From NCBI RefSeq assembly GCF_018255755.1, contig NZ_CP073766.1:6136501-6200500 (forward strand): a DNA stretch of 64,000 nt, in the 5' to 3' direction. The position numbers and the translations under genes were made by a program. This DNA comes from Chitinophaga sp. HK235 (GTDB lineage: Bacteria; Bacteroidota; Bacteroidia; Chitinophagales; Chitinophagaceae). This document shows positions 52,644-62,018 of the stretch, piece after piece. The notes beneath the pieces are model-generated. The model ran no database searches. It was given only the letters and a program-made list of their open reading frames with translations, and was not told where the DNA came from. The stretch's first letter is position 1, and every line of letters starts with the position of its first letter.

Positions 52644-52688
52644 AAAACGAAGCAGCCATTGACATCCGGTCAATGGCTGCTTCGTTTT
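52644..52688. terminator. Terminator between lpxB and DUF6728
   Basis: Perfect 20-bp stem (arms 52644-52663 and 52669-52688) with a 5-nt loop, T run on the plus side and A-rich start, so it can serve both convergent transcripts. Confidence 0.9.
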
Positions 52689-52756
52689 TATCAAAAGTCA
52701 GAATATACAATCTCTGCAGGGTATCAGGCTTATCAGCAGCATCATTTGCATCATAG

Positions 52757-52927
52757 TCAGTGTCTTCTCACCAACCTGATTATCATCACAATCAGCGCTA
52801 TAACGAAAAGAATAATGGAGATGCGGTTCATGCCGTGCATCATAGCCACATAACGGGTTTTAGGCGCATTGGGGTCACCTTTGCCAATATAGAAGTATCT
52901 TAATATTTGTCGCCACAAGCTTTTCAT
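52757..52927 (-). CDS. DUF6728 family small membrane protein
   Basis: 56 residues from ATG 52927 (MKSLWRQILRYFY); an in-frame ATG 17 codons upstream gives an unlikely extension. The segment IGKGDPNAPKTRYVAMMHGMNRISI followed by one C-terminal membrane helix is the pattern I recognise as DUF6728, a short protein widespread in Bacteroidota. No function is known. Divergent from the beta-mannosidase gene (54-nt gap). Confidence 0.75.
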   Translation of the reverse strand: MKSLWRQILRYFYIGKGDPNAPKTRYVAMMHGMNRISIILFVIALIVMIIRLVRRH

Positions 52928-52981
52928 GTACCAAAGATCGTAAATCAATGTTATTTTTGGAACTGCTAGAAAAATCAAGTC

Positions 52982-55576
52982 ATGGAATGTAATAGATGGG
53001 GTCGATGGCTGGTATCGATCTTTTTTTTAACCTGTTTTACTAAATCGATTTATGCGGCGGAGACCGTTGCTGATACACTGGTTTCAGGATGGGAATTCTC
53101 TCGTGTGGATGAAGGGATATGGCGGCCGGCGACTGTTCCCGGCACGGTACATACTGACCTCCTGGCGCTGCAACTGATACCCGATCCTTTTGTAGGCACC
53201 AATGAAAAAGCGGTGCAGTGGGTCGATAAAAAAGACTGGCAATATCGCAAAAGATGGAAGCTGACTGCCAGTGATCTGCAATATGAGGTACTGGAACTGG
53301 ACTTCAAGGGGCTGGACACCTATGCGTCTGTATATGTGAACGGGCACCTGGTATTACAATCGGCCAACATGTTTGTAGAACAGGTGGTGAATGTAAAACA
53401 GTGGCTGCATGAAGGCGAAAATGAATTGCGGGTACTGTTCGAAAGTCCGATTAAACATGATATGCCACAGTTTCTGAAGGATCAGGTGATCTATCCGGCA
53501 GGCAATGATGCCAGTGATATTCCACTCAGTGTATACGCCCGTAAAGCGCCGTATCATTATGGCTGGGACTGGGGCCCGCGTCTGGTGACTGCCGGCATAT
53601 GGAAACCGGTATACCTGAAAAAATGGAATAAAGCGATCATTCGGGATATATGGTGGCAACAGCAACAGCTGAACGCCGCTAAAGCTGCCCTGAATGCAGT
53701 GCTCACGCTGGAAACGGTAACAGCCGGCACTTACAACCTGAAGCTCTCCACTGCCCTGCCGGGAGCCAGACGGGAAACCATCACCAAAGTAGTGACGCTG
53801 CAAAAAGGCACTAATACCATACAGGTACCGGTACAAATCAAACAGCCGAAACTATGGTGGCCGGCAGGTTTGGGCGATCCTACCCGTTACACGATGTCTG
53901 CTGAACTGCTCGACAAAAACACTGTATTGGCTGCAGATCATCAGTTAATAGGACTCCGTACAATTGAAGTGGTGAACAAACCGGATAGCCTGGGTGAAAG
54001 CTTTTACGTGAAAGTCAATGGCCGCCCGGTTTTTATGAAAGGAGCCAATTATATTCCGCAGGATAATTTTCTGCCGAGGGTTTCTGAAAAGAAGTACCGG
54101 CAGCTGTTTGAAGATATGCAGTCCAGCCATTTTAATATGGTGCGTGTTTGGGGGGGAGGTATTTATGAAGATGACCTGTTTTATGCACTGGCAGATGCTA
54201 ATGGTATTTTGGTATGGCAGGATTTTATGTTTGCCTGCACCCTGTATCCGGCTGATACGGCGTTTCTGGCCAATGTGAAGCAGGAGGCAGCATATACGAT
54301 AAAACGCTTGCGTAACCATCCTTCGCTGGCTTTGTGGTGTGGCAACAATGAAGTGGCCGTGGCGATTAAAAACTGGGGCTGGCAGAGCGGTTATGCTTAT
54401 ACAGATGCACAATGGGCGAGTCTGCAACAAGGATATGAGCAGTTGTTTAAAGAGCTGCTACCCGCCGTGGTAAAAGAAAATGATCCGGGCAGGTTTTATT
54501 TTCATTCTTCTCCTATCAGCAACTGGGGCAAAAAAGAAGATTTTACCAAAGGCGATAACCACTACTGGGGCGTATGGCATGGTATGGAATGGTTTGAGGC
54601 GTTTAACACACATATACCGCGGTTTATGAGTGAATACGGTTTTCAGTCATTCCCCGAAATGGCCACCATCGACAGTTTTGCGACCAAAGCCGATTACGAT
54701 ATTTTTTCCAATGTGATGCAGGCGCATCAGAAAAGTCCGGCGAAAGGTAATACTGCCATTAAAACTTATATGCTGCATTATTACCGTGCACCCAAAGACT
54801 TCCCTTCTTTTGTATACCTGAGTCAGGTGCTGCAGGCGGAGGGCATGAAAGTGGCGATAGAAGCGCATCGCAGGGCTATGCCTTATTGCATGGGTACTTT
54901 GTACTGGCAGTTGAATGACTGCTGGCCCGGTCCTTCCTGGTCTGGCCGGGATTATTACGGCCGCTGGAAAGCGTTGCAGTATTATGTGAAAGATGCTTTC
55001 TCACCATTGCTGGTATCCGGTCTGGTAGAAAACAAACAGCTGGGAGTATGGCTGGTATCGGATGAAAACAAAGACAAAAAGGGGGATCTGGAGCTGATAG
55101 CCACCGACCTTTCCGGTCACCCGTTGTGGCAGCAAACGTTAAAGAATATCAGTATAAAAGCCAATACCAGCAGTAAAGTGTTTGCAGTGGATACAGCTGC
55201 TATTTTAAAGGGAAGGAATCCTGCTGAGGTAATATGCTATGCACAACTGCGAATTGACGATAAGATTATCAAGAGGAATATCTTTTATTTTGTGTCTGCG
55301 AAGGAGATGGCCCTGGAGGAGCCGTCTGTTGCGGTAACATTCGGGAAGCAGCCGGTGCAGGATAACGTGTTGTATATGACTGTTAAAGCGGAGAAACTGG
55401 CGAGAAATGTTTATTTACAGCTGGACAATGCTACGCCGGAAGAAAGGTTTGAAGAGAATTATTTTGATCTGCTGCCTGGCGAAAACAAGACCATCAGGAT
55501 ATATACAAAACGTAATCCGGCAGCCATCAGGGCTGCATTGAAAGTAACCTCTTTGGTAGATACTTATAAAAATTGA
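52982..55576 (+). CDS. Secreted beta-mannosidase, glycoside hydrolase family 2
   Basis: 864 residues. A signal peptide (about 1-25, ending SIYAAE) directs export. GH2 layout: sugar-binding jelly roll (about 30-200), Ig-like domain (about 210-320), TIM barrel (about 320-640) and C-terminal beta domains. Acid/base Glu 457 in WCGNNEV and nucleophile Glu 551 in MSEYGFQSFPE match mannosidase-type GH2 (YHYGWDWGPR is also typical). It should release mannose from beta-mannosides, such as the core of N-glycans or mannan fragments. The fucosidase gene follows after 2 nt. Confidence 0.93.
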   Translation: MECNRWGRWLVSIFFLTCFTKSIYAAETVADTLVSGWEFSRVDEGIWRPATVPGTVHTDLLALQLIPDPFVGTNEKAVQWVDKKDWQYRKRWKLTASDLQYEVLELDFKGLDTYASVYVNGHLVLQSANMFVEQVVNVKQWLHEGENELRVLFESPIKHDMPQFLKDQVIYPAGNDASDIPLSVYARKAPYHYGWDWGPRLVTAGIWKPVYLKKWNKAIIRDIWWQQQQLNAAKAALNAVLTLETVTAGTYNLKLSTALPGARRETITKVVTLQKGTNTIQVPVQIKQPKLWWPAGLGDPTRYTMSAELLDKNTVLAADHQLIGLRTIEVVNKPDSLGESFYVKVNGRPVFMKGANYIPQDNFLPRVSEKKYRQLFEDMQSSHFNMVRVWGGGIYEDDLFYALADANGILVWQDFMFACTLYPADTAFLANVKQEAAYTIKRLRNHPSLALWCGNNEVAVAIKNWGWQSGYAYTDAQWASLQQGYEQLFKELLPAVVKENDPGRFYFHSSPISNWGKKEDFTKGDNHYWGVWHGMEWFEAFNTHIPRFMSEYGFQSFPEMATIDSFATKADYDIFSNVMQAHQKSPAKGNTAIKTYMLHYYRAPKDFPSFVYLSQVLQAEGMKVAIEAHRRAMPYCMGTLYWQLNDCWPGPSWSGRDYYGRWKALQYYVKDAFSPLLVSGLVENKQLGVWLVSDENKDKKGDLELIATDLSGHPLWQQTLKNISIKANTSSKVFAVDTAAILKGRNPAEVICYAQLRIDDKIIKRNIFYFVSAKEMALEEPSVAVTFGKQPVQDNVLYMTVKAEKLARNVYLQLDNATPEERFEENYFDLLPGENKTIRIYTKRNPAAIRAALKVTSLVDTYKN

Positions 55577-55578
55577 TT

Positions 55579-57015
55579 ATGAGAAAATTATGGATGGCAT
55601 TGGGTTGTGCATGGCTGACAATAAATGCGGCCAGTGCACAAACAGAAGAATTGCCTTATGTGCCGGAAACAGATCCGGCTGTAGTGCAGAAACTGGATGA
55701 GTGGCAGGACTGGAAATTTGGTATGATCATTCACTGGGGCCCATATTCCCAGTGGGGTGTGGTGGAGTCATGGAGTATCTGCCCGGAAGATGAAGGGTGG
55801 ACCGCCCATAACCCCAAAATGTCTTATTTTGAATACCTGCAAAAGTATGAGGCGCTGGGAAAAACGTTCAATCCTACACATTTTGCTCCTGAAAAGTGGG
55901 CAAAAGCAGCCAGGGAAGCAGGTATGAAATACCTGGTGTTTACCACCAAGCATCACGATGGTTACTGTATGTTTGATACCAGACAGACAGATTACCGCGT
56001 GACCGCTCCTGATGCGGCTTTCAGCAAAAATCCACGGGCCAATATTGCCAAAGAGGTGTTTGAAGCTTTCCGTAAGGAAGGTATTCATGCGGGCACCTAT
56101 TTTTCCAAGCCTGACTGGCATTCCGATGCCTACTGGTGGAATTATTTCCCGCCCCGCGACCGTAATGTGAACTATGATGTGAAAAAATATCCTGAAAGAT
56201 GGAATCAGTTCAAGCAGTATACCTACAATCAGATCGAAGAGCTGATGACCGGTTACGGCAAACTGGAGATCCTCTGGCTGGATGGCGGCTGGGTGAGACC
56301 TTTGCGTCAGCAGACCCAAGAATCCCTTTCCTGGAGCAAAACACCCCCACAGGACCAGGATATCGACATGGGCAAAATTGCCAAAATGGCCCGGAGCCAT
56401 CAGCCAGGCCTGATCGTGGTAGACCGCAGTGTACACGGGCCGTATGAAAACTACCGTACCCCTGAGCAGCAGATCCCTGATAAGCCACTGTCTTATCCCT
56501 GGGAGACCTGTATGACGATGGGCGGTTCCTGGTCCTATGTGCCGAATGACAAATACAAGCCGGTAGGCACACTTATCCATAATCTGGTGGATATCGTGGC
56601 CAAAGGGGGCAACTACCTGCTGAACGTTGGTCCCGGCCCCGATGGAGAGCTGCATGAAGCGGCCTATACTACTATGAAAGGTATCGGGGAGTGGATAAAA
56701 GTGAATGGTGCTGCTATTTACGGTACCCGGGCTGTAGCGCCTTATAAAGACGGAAAAGTATGTTTTACCCGGAAAAAGGATGGCAGCGTATATGCGATCT
56801 ACCTGCTGGACGACCAGGAAAAGCTGCCGGCCACAATTACATTTAAGGGCCTTAAACCGGCCAGGGGTGCGGCTATGCAGTTGCTGGGCGCTTCCGGTAA
56901 GCTGGGGTGGAAAACCGTAGGGGATACTGTAACCGTAAGTATACCTGAAAAGCTGCGTCAGCAGGCCTGGATTTACGCGGTGGCAATCCGTATCGGAGCT
57001 GTGGAAAAGATGTGA
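55579..57015 (+). CDS. Secreted alpha-L-fucosidase, glycoside hydrolase family 29
   Basis: 478 residues from ATG 55579 (MRKLWMALGCAWL); signal peptide ends near ASAQT. GH29 marks: FGMIIHWGPYSQWGVVESW, YLVFTTKHHDGYCMFDT, and nucleophile Asp 235 in ILWLDGGWV; then TCMTMGGSWSYVPND and GGNYLLNVGPGPDGELHE. It ends with a beta-sandwich. It removes terminal alpha-fucose in the periplasm or outside. Two nt separate it from the beta-mannosidase, implying a joint role on fucosylated, mannose-containing glycans. No SusC/SusD pair accompanies them here. Confidence 0.94.
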   Translation: MRKLWMALGCAWLTINAASAQTEELPYVPETDPAVVQKLDEWQDWKFGMIIHWGPYSQWGVVESWSICPEDEGWTAHNPKMSYFEYLQKYEALGKTFNPTHFAPEKWAKAAREAGMKYLVFTTKHHDGYCMFDTRQTDYRVTAPDAAFSKNPRANIAKEVFEAFRKEGIHAGTYFSKPDWHSDAYWWNYFPPRDRNVNYDVKKYPERWNQFKQYTYNQIEELMTGYGKLEILWLDGGWVRPLRQQTQESLSWSKTPPQDQDIDMGKIAKMARSHQPGLIVVDRSVHGPYENYRTPEQQIPDKPLSYPWETCMTMGGSWSYVPNDKYKPVGTLIHNLVDIVAKGGNYLLNVGPGPDGELHEAAYTTMKGIGEWIKVNGAAIYGTRAVAPYKDGKVCFTRKKDGSVYAIYLLDDQEKLPATITFKGLKPARGAAMQLLGASGKLGWKTVGDTVTVSIPEKLRQQAWIYAVAIRIGAVEKM

Positions 57016-57052
57016 ATATGATGTGAATACAGTATTCGTTCGCGTGAATAAG

Positions 57053-57091
57053 AAAAACAGGCTGTCTCTAACCCGCGGCAGCCTGTTTTTT
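57053..57091 (+). terminator. Intrinsic terminator of the glycosidase operon
   Basis: 12-bp stem AAAAACAGGCTG / CAGCCTGTTTTT with a 14-nt loop and a following T run. Confidence 0.85.
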
Positions 57092-57124
57092 GTTTTATAG
57101 ATAGAATGTCCAAAAAGCTTGACT

Positions 57125-57901
57125 ATGAACATGCAAACCCAAGTGAATAAGAACCCCCGTATTCTGCTTGCGGAAGATGATAAGGCACTCGGCGAAATCG
57201 TCAAAAGAAACCTGGAAAGTATTGGTTACCAGGTTGAGCATTGTGTGGACGGTGAAGATGCCTGGGCAGAATTTCAAAAGAAACGCTACGATTTATTGTT
57301 ACTGGATATCGTGATGCCGAAGAAAAACGGCTTTCAGCTGGCCAAGGAAGTACGCAGCAAAAACACGCTGGTACCCATTTTTTTCCTGTCAGCTGAAAAA
57401 ACCATGGACGCCGACCGCCTGGACGGCTTCCGACTAGGGGCAGACGGGTATATCGTAAAACCATTCAGCCTGCTGGAGTTGCAAAGAAGGGTCAAGGCAT
57501 TCCTGAAATGGACCCGCCCCCCCAAATCAGAACTCCTCATCGGGCATGTGGTAGGTGAACATACCTTCAACTACCGCAAAATGAAAGTATATCCCAAAGA
57601 CAACCAGACTGCATATGTCGCTACTTTCTCCCCCACAGAAGCCAAGCTGCTGCGCTATTTCCTCAACCGCCCCAATATCATCATCAAAAAAGATGAACTG
57701 CTGATGAAACTCTGGGGACGCGACGATGTCACCTCCAGCCGCAGCATGGATGTCTTTATCGGCAAAATCCGCAAACAGATAAAGCTGGAACCCAGACTTA
57801 CCCTGGAAACCATCTTTAACGTAGGCATGCGCCTCAATGTCCCGAAAGATTTCACACTGCAGAAAATTACCATTCCACTGAGCAATACAGCTATCCAATA
57901 A
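57125..57901 (+). CDS. OmpR-family response regulator (orphan, RprY-like)
   Basis: 258 residues from ATG 57125 (MNMQTQVNKN); another ATG two codons later is possible. Receiver domain with acidic pair AEDDK, phospho-acceptor Asp 61 in LLLLDIVMPKKNG, and Lys 112 in YIVKPFS; then a C-terminal winged helix (about 135-245: FSPTEAKLLRYFL, LWGRDDVTSSRSMDVFIGKIRKQI). It should bind DNA after phosphorylation. No kinase is adjacent; the orphan kinase at 40442 is the only one in this window. Confidence 0.92.
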   Translation: MNMQTQVNKNPRILLAEDDKALGEIVKRNLESIGYQVEHCVDGEDAWAEFQKKRYDLLLLDIVMPKKNGFQLAKEVRSKNTLVPIFFLSAEKTMDADRLDGFRLGADGYIVKPFSLLELQRRVKAFLKWTRPPKSELLIGHVVGEHTFNYRKMKVYPKDNQTAYVATFSPTEAKLLRYFLNRPNIIIKKDELLMKLWGRDDVTSSRSMDVFIGKIRKQIKLEPRLTLETIFNVGMRLNVPKDFTLQKITIPLSNTAIQ

Positions 57902-58165
57902 CCCGGTTACGCAAAAGAACGCAAGGGATTAAACCCCGTAAGCACCAAAGCTGTGAAAGGTTATATTGACTTAATTGCTTATATACTTTTACCTGTAAGT
58001 GATAAGTCTTTTCCACTTTTACACCTTTGCGTGCTTATTTTGTTGCTGTGTAAAAATCTTGTGAACTTCTCTGCACTGTACCCGGGAAGCAGTTTTGCCA
58101 GCGCCCGCTTTTCCTTCCCGGCCGCTGTTTCTTTCAGATTATATTAAATCGTAACTTTATGCCCA

Positions 58166-60415
58166 ATGGAAACAGCGGCAGTTCAAAAATATAACCTCGA
58201 CGAAGAGCAGGAAAAAAAAGAAATCGTCCGGCATTACCGCGCTTTATTAAGAGCGCTAAAACCCCGTTTGAAAAAAGGCGACCGGGAGCTGGTACGTACT
58301 GCTTTTGAAATGGCAGCGGACGCACATAAGGAAATGCGCCGGAAATCAGGCGAACCTTATATCCTGCATCCGCTGGCAGTAGCACAGATATGTGTGGAAG
58401 AAATAGGGCTGGGCGTACGCTCGGCTATATGTGCCTTGTTGCACGATACGGTGGAAGATACAGAAGTGACGCTGGAAGATGTGTCCCGCGAATTTGGTAA
58501 CGAAATAGCCCATATCGTGGACGGCCTTACCAAAATATCCACCGTCATCGACTCTAATACCAGCACAGCACAGGCTGAAAACTTCAAGAAAATACTGCTC
58601 ACCCTGGCAGATGATCCCCGGGTAATACTCATTAAGCTGGCAGACAGGCTGCATAACATGCGTACCCTCGACAGCATGAGCCGGGAGAAACAGCTGAAAA
58701 TAGCCTCCGAAACGGTGTTCATCTACGCGCCGTTGGCCCACCGCCTGGGACTTTATAATATCAAGTCCGAGATGGAAGACCTGGCGATGAAATACACGGA
58801 ACAACAAACCTACCGTGAAATCGCCAAACGTCTTAAGGAGACCAAACGCGAGCGTACCCGTTATATCAATGAGTTTATCAAACCCATCAAGGAGGTATTA
58901 CAGGAAGAAGGTTTCACTTTCGAAATCTACGGTCGCCCTAAATCGATCCACTCCATCCACAATAAGATCAAAACAAAAGGCGTAGCCTTTGAAGAAGTAT
59001 ATGACCTCTTTGCCATCCGTATCATCCTGGATTCACCCCTGGACAAGGAAAAGGCAGATTGCTGGAAGGTGTATTCCATCATCACCGACTTCTATCACCC
59101 CAGCCCCGAACGTACCCGCGACTGGCTCAGTAACCCCAAATCCAATGGGTACGAAGCCCTGCACGTGACTGTAATGGGCCCCAATGGTAAATGGGTGGAA
59201 GTACAGATACGCTCCAAACGTATGAACGACTACGCCGAAAAAGGGGTGGCCGCTCACTGGCGCTATAAGGAAGGTGCCCAGAACCCGCAACAGGAGTCTA
59301 AATTTGATCAGTGGTTTACCCAGATAAGGGAAATCCTCAACAACCCGGATTCCAATACACTGGACTTCCTGGCCGATTTTAAAAGCAACCTCTTCACTGA
59401 AGAGATCTATGTATATACGCCAAAAGGCGACCTGAAAATATTACCGGTCAACTCCACCGCGCTGGACTTTGCCTATGCCATCCACAGTGCTGTAGGTAAC
59501 AAGTGTATCGGTGCTAAAGTCAACTACAAGCTGGTACCACTCAGCCATAAGCTGCGCAGCGGAGACCAGGTGGAAATCATTACTTCCAACAAACAGAAAC
59601 CGTCGGAAGACTGGCTCAACTTTGTACTGACAGCGAAAGCCAAGTCCAAAATCAAGGACGCGCTGAAGGAAGAAAAAAGGAAAGTGGCCATGGATGGTAA
59701 AGCTGCGCTGGAACGCAAGCTGGACCATATGAAAATCACTGCCAGTCAGCACAATATCAACGAGCTGGTCCAGTTCTATAAACAGCCGTCACCACTGGAC
59801 CTCTACTACCAGATCGCGGTTAAGAACATCGACCTGAAAGAGCTGAAACAGTTTTCCCTCCTGGGCGACAAGCTGGAACAGCCCAAACCGGCCAAACAAC
59901 AGGAACATCAGCCGGAAGAACATGTCAAACATCAGCTGCCTTCCAAAAAAGATGCAGAGCTGATCATCTTCGGGGAAAGTTCTGATAAGATTGCCTACAA
60001 GCTGGCCAACTGCTGCCGTCCTATTCCGGGCGATGACGTGTTTGGCTTTATCACAGCCAGTGAAGGCCTCAAGATTCACCGTACCAATTGCCCCAATGCT
60101 GCCCAGCTGCTGGCCAACTACGGCCACAGGGTGGTAAAAACCAAATGGGTTAAAAACAGGGAGATCTCCTTCCTGACCGGTTTACGGATCATCGGAATGG
60201 ATGATGTGGGTGTTATCCACAAAATCACCAATATCATCTCCGGTGAACTGAAAATTAATATCTCTGCCCTCAGTATTGAGTCTAAAGAGGGCCTTTTTGA
60301 GGGGCTGATCAAAGTATATGTACATGATAAGGAAGAGCTGGATGAGTTGGTAGAACGGCTTAAAAAGCTGGATGGCATACAATCTGTACAACGACTGGAA
60401 GAATCGCAATTATAA
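58166..60415 (+). CDS. Bifunctional (p)ppGpp synthetase/hydrolase RelA/SpoT
   Basis: 749 residues, full-length long RSH. HD hydrolase domain with HDTVEDTE (93-100); synthetase domain with GRPKSIHSIHNKIKTKG and RDWLSNPKSNGYEALHVTV; TGS domain (about 415-475, VYTPKGDLKILPVNSTALDFAYAIHSAVG); a helical/zinc-finger-like part with KLANCCRPIPGDDVFGFI; and a C-terminal ACT domain. It makes and breaks the stringent-response alarmone. A near -7 box TAACTTTA (58152-58159) lies 6 nt before the start codon. Confidence 0.96.
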   Translation: METAAVQKYNLDEEQEKKEIVRHYRALLRALKPRLKKGDRELVRTAFEMAADAHKEMRRKSGEPYILHPLAVAQICVEEIGLGVRSAICALLHDTVEDTEVTLEDVSREFGNEIAHIVDGLTKISTVIDSNTSTAQAENFKKILLTLADDPRVILIKLADRLHNMRTLDSMSREKQLKIASETVFIYAPLAHRLGLYNIKSEMEDLAMKYTEQQTYREIAKRLKETKRERTRYINEFIKPIKEVLQEEGFTFEIYGRPKSIHSIHNKIKTKGVAFEEVYDLFAIRIILDSPLDKEKADCWKVYSIITDFYHPSPERTRDWLSNPKSNGYEALHVTVMGPNGKWVEVQIRSKRMNDYAEKGVAAHWRYKEGAQNPQQESKFDQWFTQIREILNNPDSNTLDFLADFKSNLFTEEIYVYTPKGDLKILPVNSTALDFAYAIHSAVGNKCIGAKVNYKLVPLSHKLRSGDQVEIITSNKQKPSEDWLNFVLTAKAKSKIKDALKEEKRKVAMDGKAALERKLDHMKITASQHNINELVQFYKQPSPLDLYYQIAVKNIDLKELKQFSLLGDKLEQPKPAKQQEHQPEEHVKHQLPSKKDAELIIFGESSDKIAYKLANCCRPIPGDDVFGFITASEGLKIHRTNCPNAAQLLANYGHRVVKTKWVKNREISFLTGLRIIGMDDVGVIHKITNIISGELKINISALSIESKEGLFEGLIKVYVHDKEELDELVERLKKLDGIQSVQRLEESQL

Positions 60416-60459
60416 AGTTTTCCGTAAAAGGGGGGCTTGCAAATAGCAAGACAGTGAAG

Positions 60460-60488
60460 CGCGCAAAGGATTTACTTTTGCGCGTTTT
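60460..60488 (+). terminator. Intrinsic terminator of the RSH gene
   Basis: Perfect 8-bp stem CGCGCAAA / TTTGCGCG with a 9-nt loop and TTTT following. Confidence 0.7.
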
Positions 60489-60578
60489 GCTGCGCTGTAA
60501 CGCGTGATGTGCTGAGGTGCTTTGCCGGCTTATATCTTTGCCGGAACCCCCTTAGTGTCTTTAACAAGAAATTTGAAG

Positions 60579-60609
60579 TTTGATTTTGTAGTATTTCAGC
60601 TTAATTTTG
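60579..60609 (+). promoter_or_regulatory. Promoter of purA
   Basis: TTTG (60579-60582), 19-nt spacer, TAATTTTG (60602-60609); full consensus match, leader about 38-40 nt. Confidence 0.75.
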
Positions 60610-60652
60610 CCACTTCTTTTAAAAGCAACCTCCGATAATTAATTAAATCATT

Positions 60653-61924
60653 ATGGTAGACGTTTTGTTAGGCCTGCAATGGGGCGACGAAGGCAAAGGT
60701 AAAATTGTGGACTATTTTGCCGGCAAGTACGACGTAATCGCTCGTTTTCAGGGTGGACCGAATGCTGGTCATACGCTCTATGTAAACGGTCAGAAAGTAG
60801 TTTTACGCACTATCCCTTCCGGTGTGTTCCATGATAAGACCATTAACCTCATTGGCAACGGTGTGGTGCTGGATCCTGTCGCTTTCAAAAAAGAGAGTGA
60901 AGATATCGCTGCGCTGGGCATTGACCTGACAAAAAACCTTTTTATTGCGGAAAAAACACATATCATTGTTCCTACGCACCGTGCGCTGGACAAGGCTTCC
61001 GAGATATCCAAAGGTTCCGAAAAGATCGGTTCTACTCTGAAAGGTATCGGTCCTGCATATATGGATAAAACAGGCAGAAACGGCCTGCGTGTGGGCGATG
61101 TAATCTCTCCAGATTTCAAGGAACTGTACGAAAAACTGAAGCAGAAACACCTGCAGATGCTGTCTCAGTATCAGGTAGAAGGACTGGCAGAAGATATTGC
61201 AGTGTGGGAAAAAGAGTTTTTCGAAGCCATTCCATTCCTGCAGAAAATGAATATTGTGAGTGGTGAATATTTCCTGAATGACCAGCTGAAAGCCGGTAAA
61301 AAAGTGCTGGCTGAAGGTGCGCAGGGAAGCATGCTCGATGTTGATTTTGGTACTTATCCGTTTGTTACTTCTTCCAACACGATCTCTGCCGGTGTATGCA
61401 CTGGCCTGGGGATTGCCCCCAAATGGATCCGCGAAGTAATTGGTGTTACCAAAGCTTACTGCACCCGTGTTGGTAGTGGACCATTCCCAACTGAACTGCA
61501 TGATGCTACCGGTGAAAAACTGCGTACTGCCGGTCATGAGTTTGGCGCTGTAACGGGCCGTCCCCGCCGCTGTGGCTGGATTGACCTGGTTGCACTGAAC
61601 TATACCTGCATGCTGAGTGGTGTTACCCAGCTGGTAATGACCAAAAGCGATGTACTGGATGAATTTGATGAAGTGCTGGCTTGCACTGCTTACGATATCG
61701 ATGGCCAACAAACCAAACAACTGCCTTTCCAACTGAATGGTTTGGACATTAAGCCGGTATGGGAGTCCTTCAATGGATGGAGCGATAAGACTGCTACATG
61801 CAAGCAATTCAATGAGTTACCTGTTGAAATGAAAGCTTTTGTAGAAGCAGTAGACAAGTATCTGGGAGTACCCGTGAAATACGTCTCCAACGGGCCGGGA
61901 CGCGACCAGATTCTTGAGCGCTAA
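60653..61924 (+). CDS. purA: Adenylosuccinate synthase
   Basis: 423 residues. It joins IMP and aspartate using GTP in AMP synthesis. The N-terminal signature LQWGDEGKGKIVDYF contains catalytic Asp 12; GPNAGHTL holds catalytic His 40; then STLKGIGPAYMDKTGRNGLR, EGAQGSMLDVDFGTYPFVTSSNT, and the C-terminal GTP-binding RPRRCGW and SDVL. Single gene with a clear promoter, followed by the acidic AT-hook-like gene 94 nt later. Confidence 0.97.
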   Translation: MVDVLLGLQWGDEGKGKIVDYFAGKYDVIARFQGGPNAGHTLYVNGQKVVLRTIPSGVFHDKTINLIGNGVVLDPVAFKKESEDIAALGIDLTKNLFIAEKTHIIVPTHRALDKASEISKGSEKIGSTLKGIGPAYMDKTGRNGLRVGDVISPDFKELYEKLKQKHLQMLSQYQVEGLAEDIAVWEKEFFEAIPFLQKMNIVSGEYFLNDQLKAGKKVLAEGAQGSMLDVDFGTYPFVTSSNTISAGVCTGLGIAPKWIREVIGVTKAYCTRVGSGPFPTELHDATGEKLRTAGHEFGAVTGRPRRCGWIDLVALNYTCMLSGVTQLVMTKSDVLDEFDEVLACTAYDIDGQQTKQLPFQLNGLDIKPVWESFNGWSDKTATCKQFNELPVEMKAFVEAVDKYLGVPVKYVSNGPGRDQILER

Positions 61925-62018
61925 ATCATAAAAATTAAGGAAAAAAAACGGCAAAAAAAATTTGGCTAATCAAAAAAACTGTTAAAACTTTACGGCAAAG
62001 AAATTAAGCGAACCTATT

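Noticed and set aside
55768..57204. 478-codon minus-strand frame opposite the fucosidase gene
   Set aside because: Antisense shadow of GH29; no signal of its own, and it overlaps a terminator and the next gene start.
60803..61807. 334-codon minus-strand frame opposite purA
   Set aside because: Antisense of a conserved housekeeping gene, no domain or promoter.
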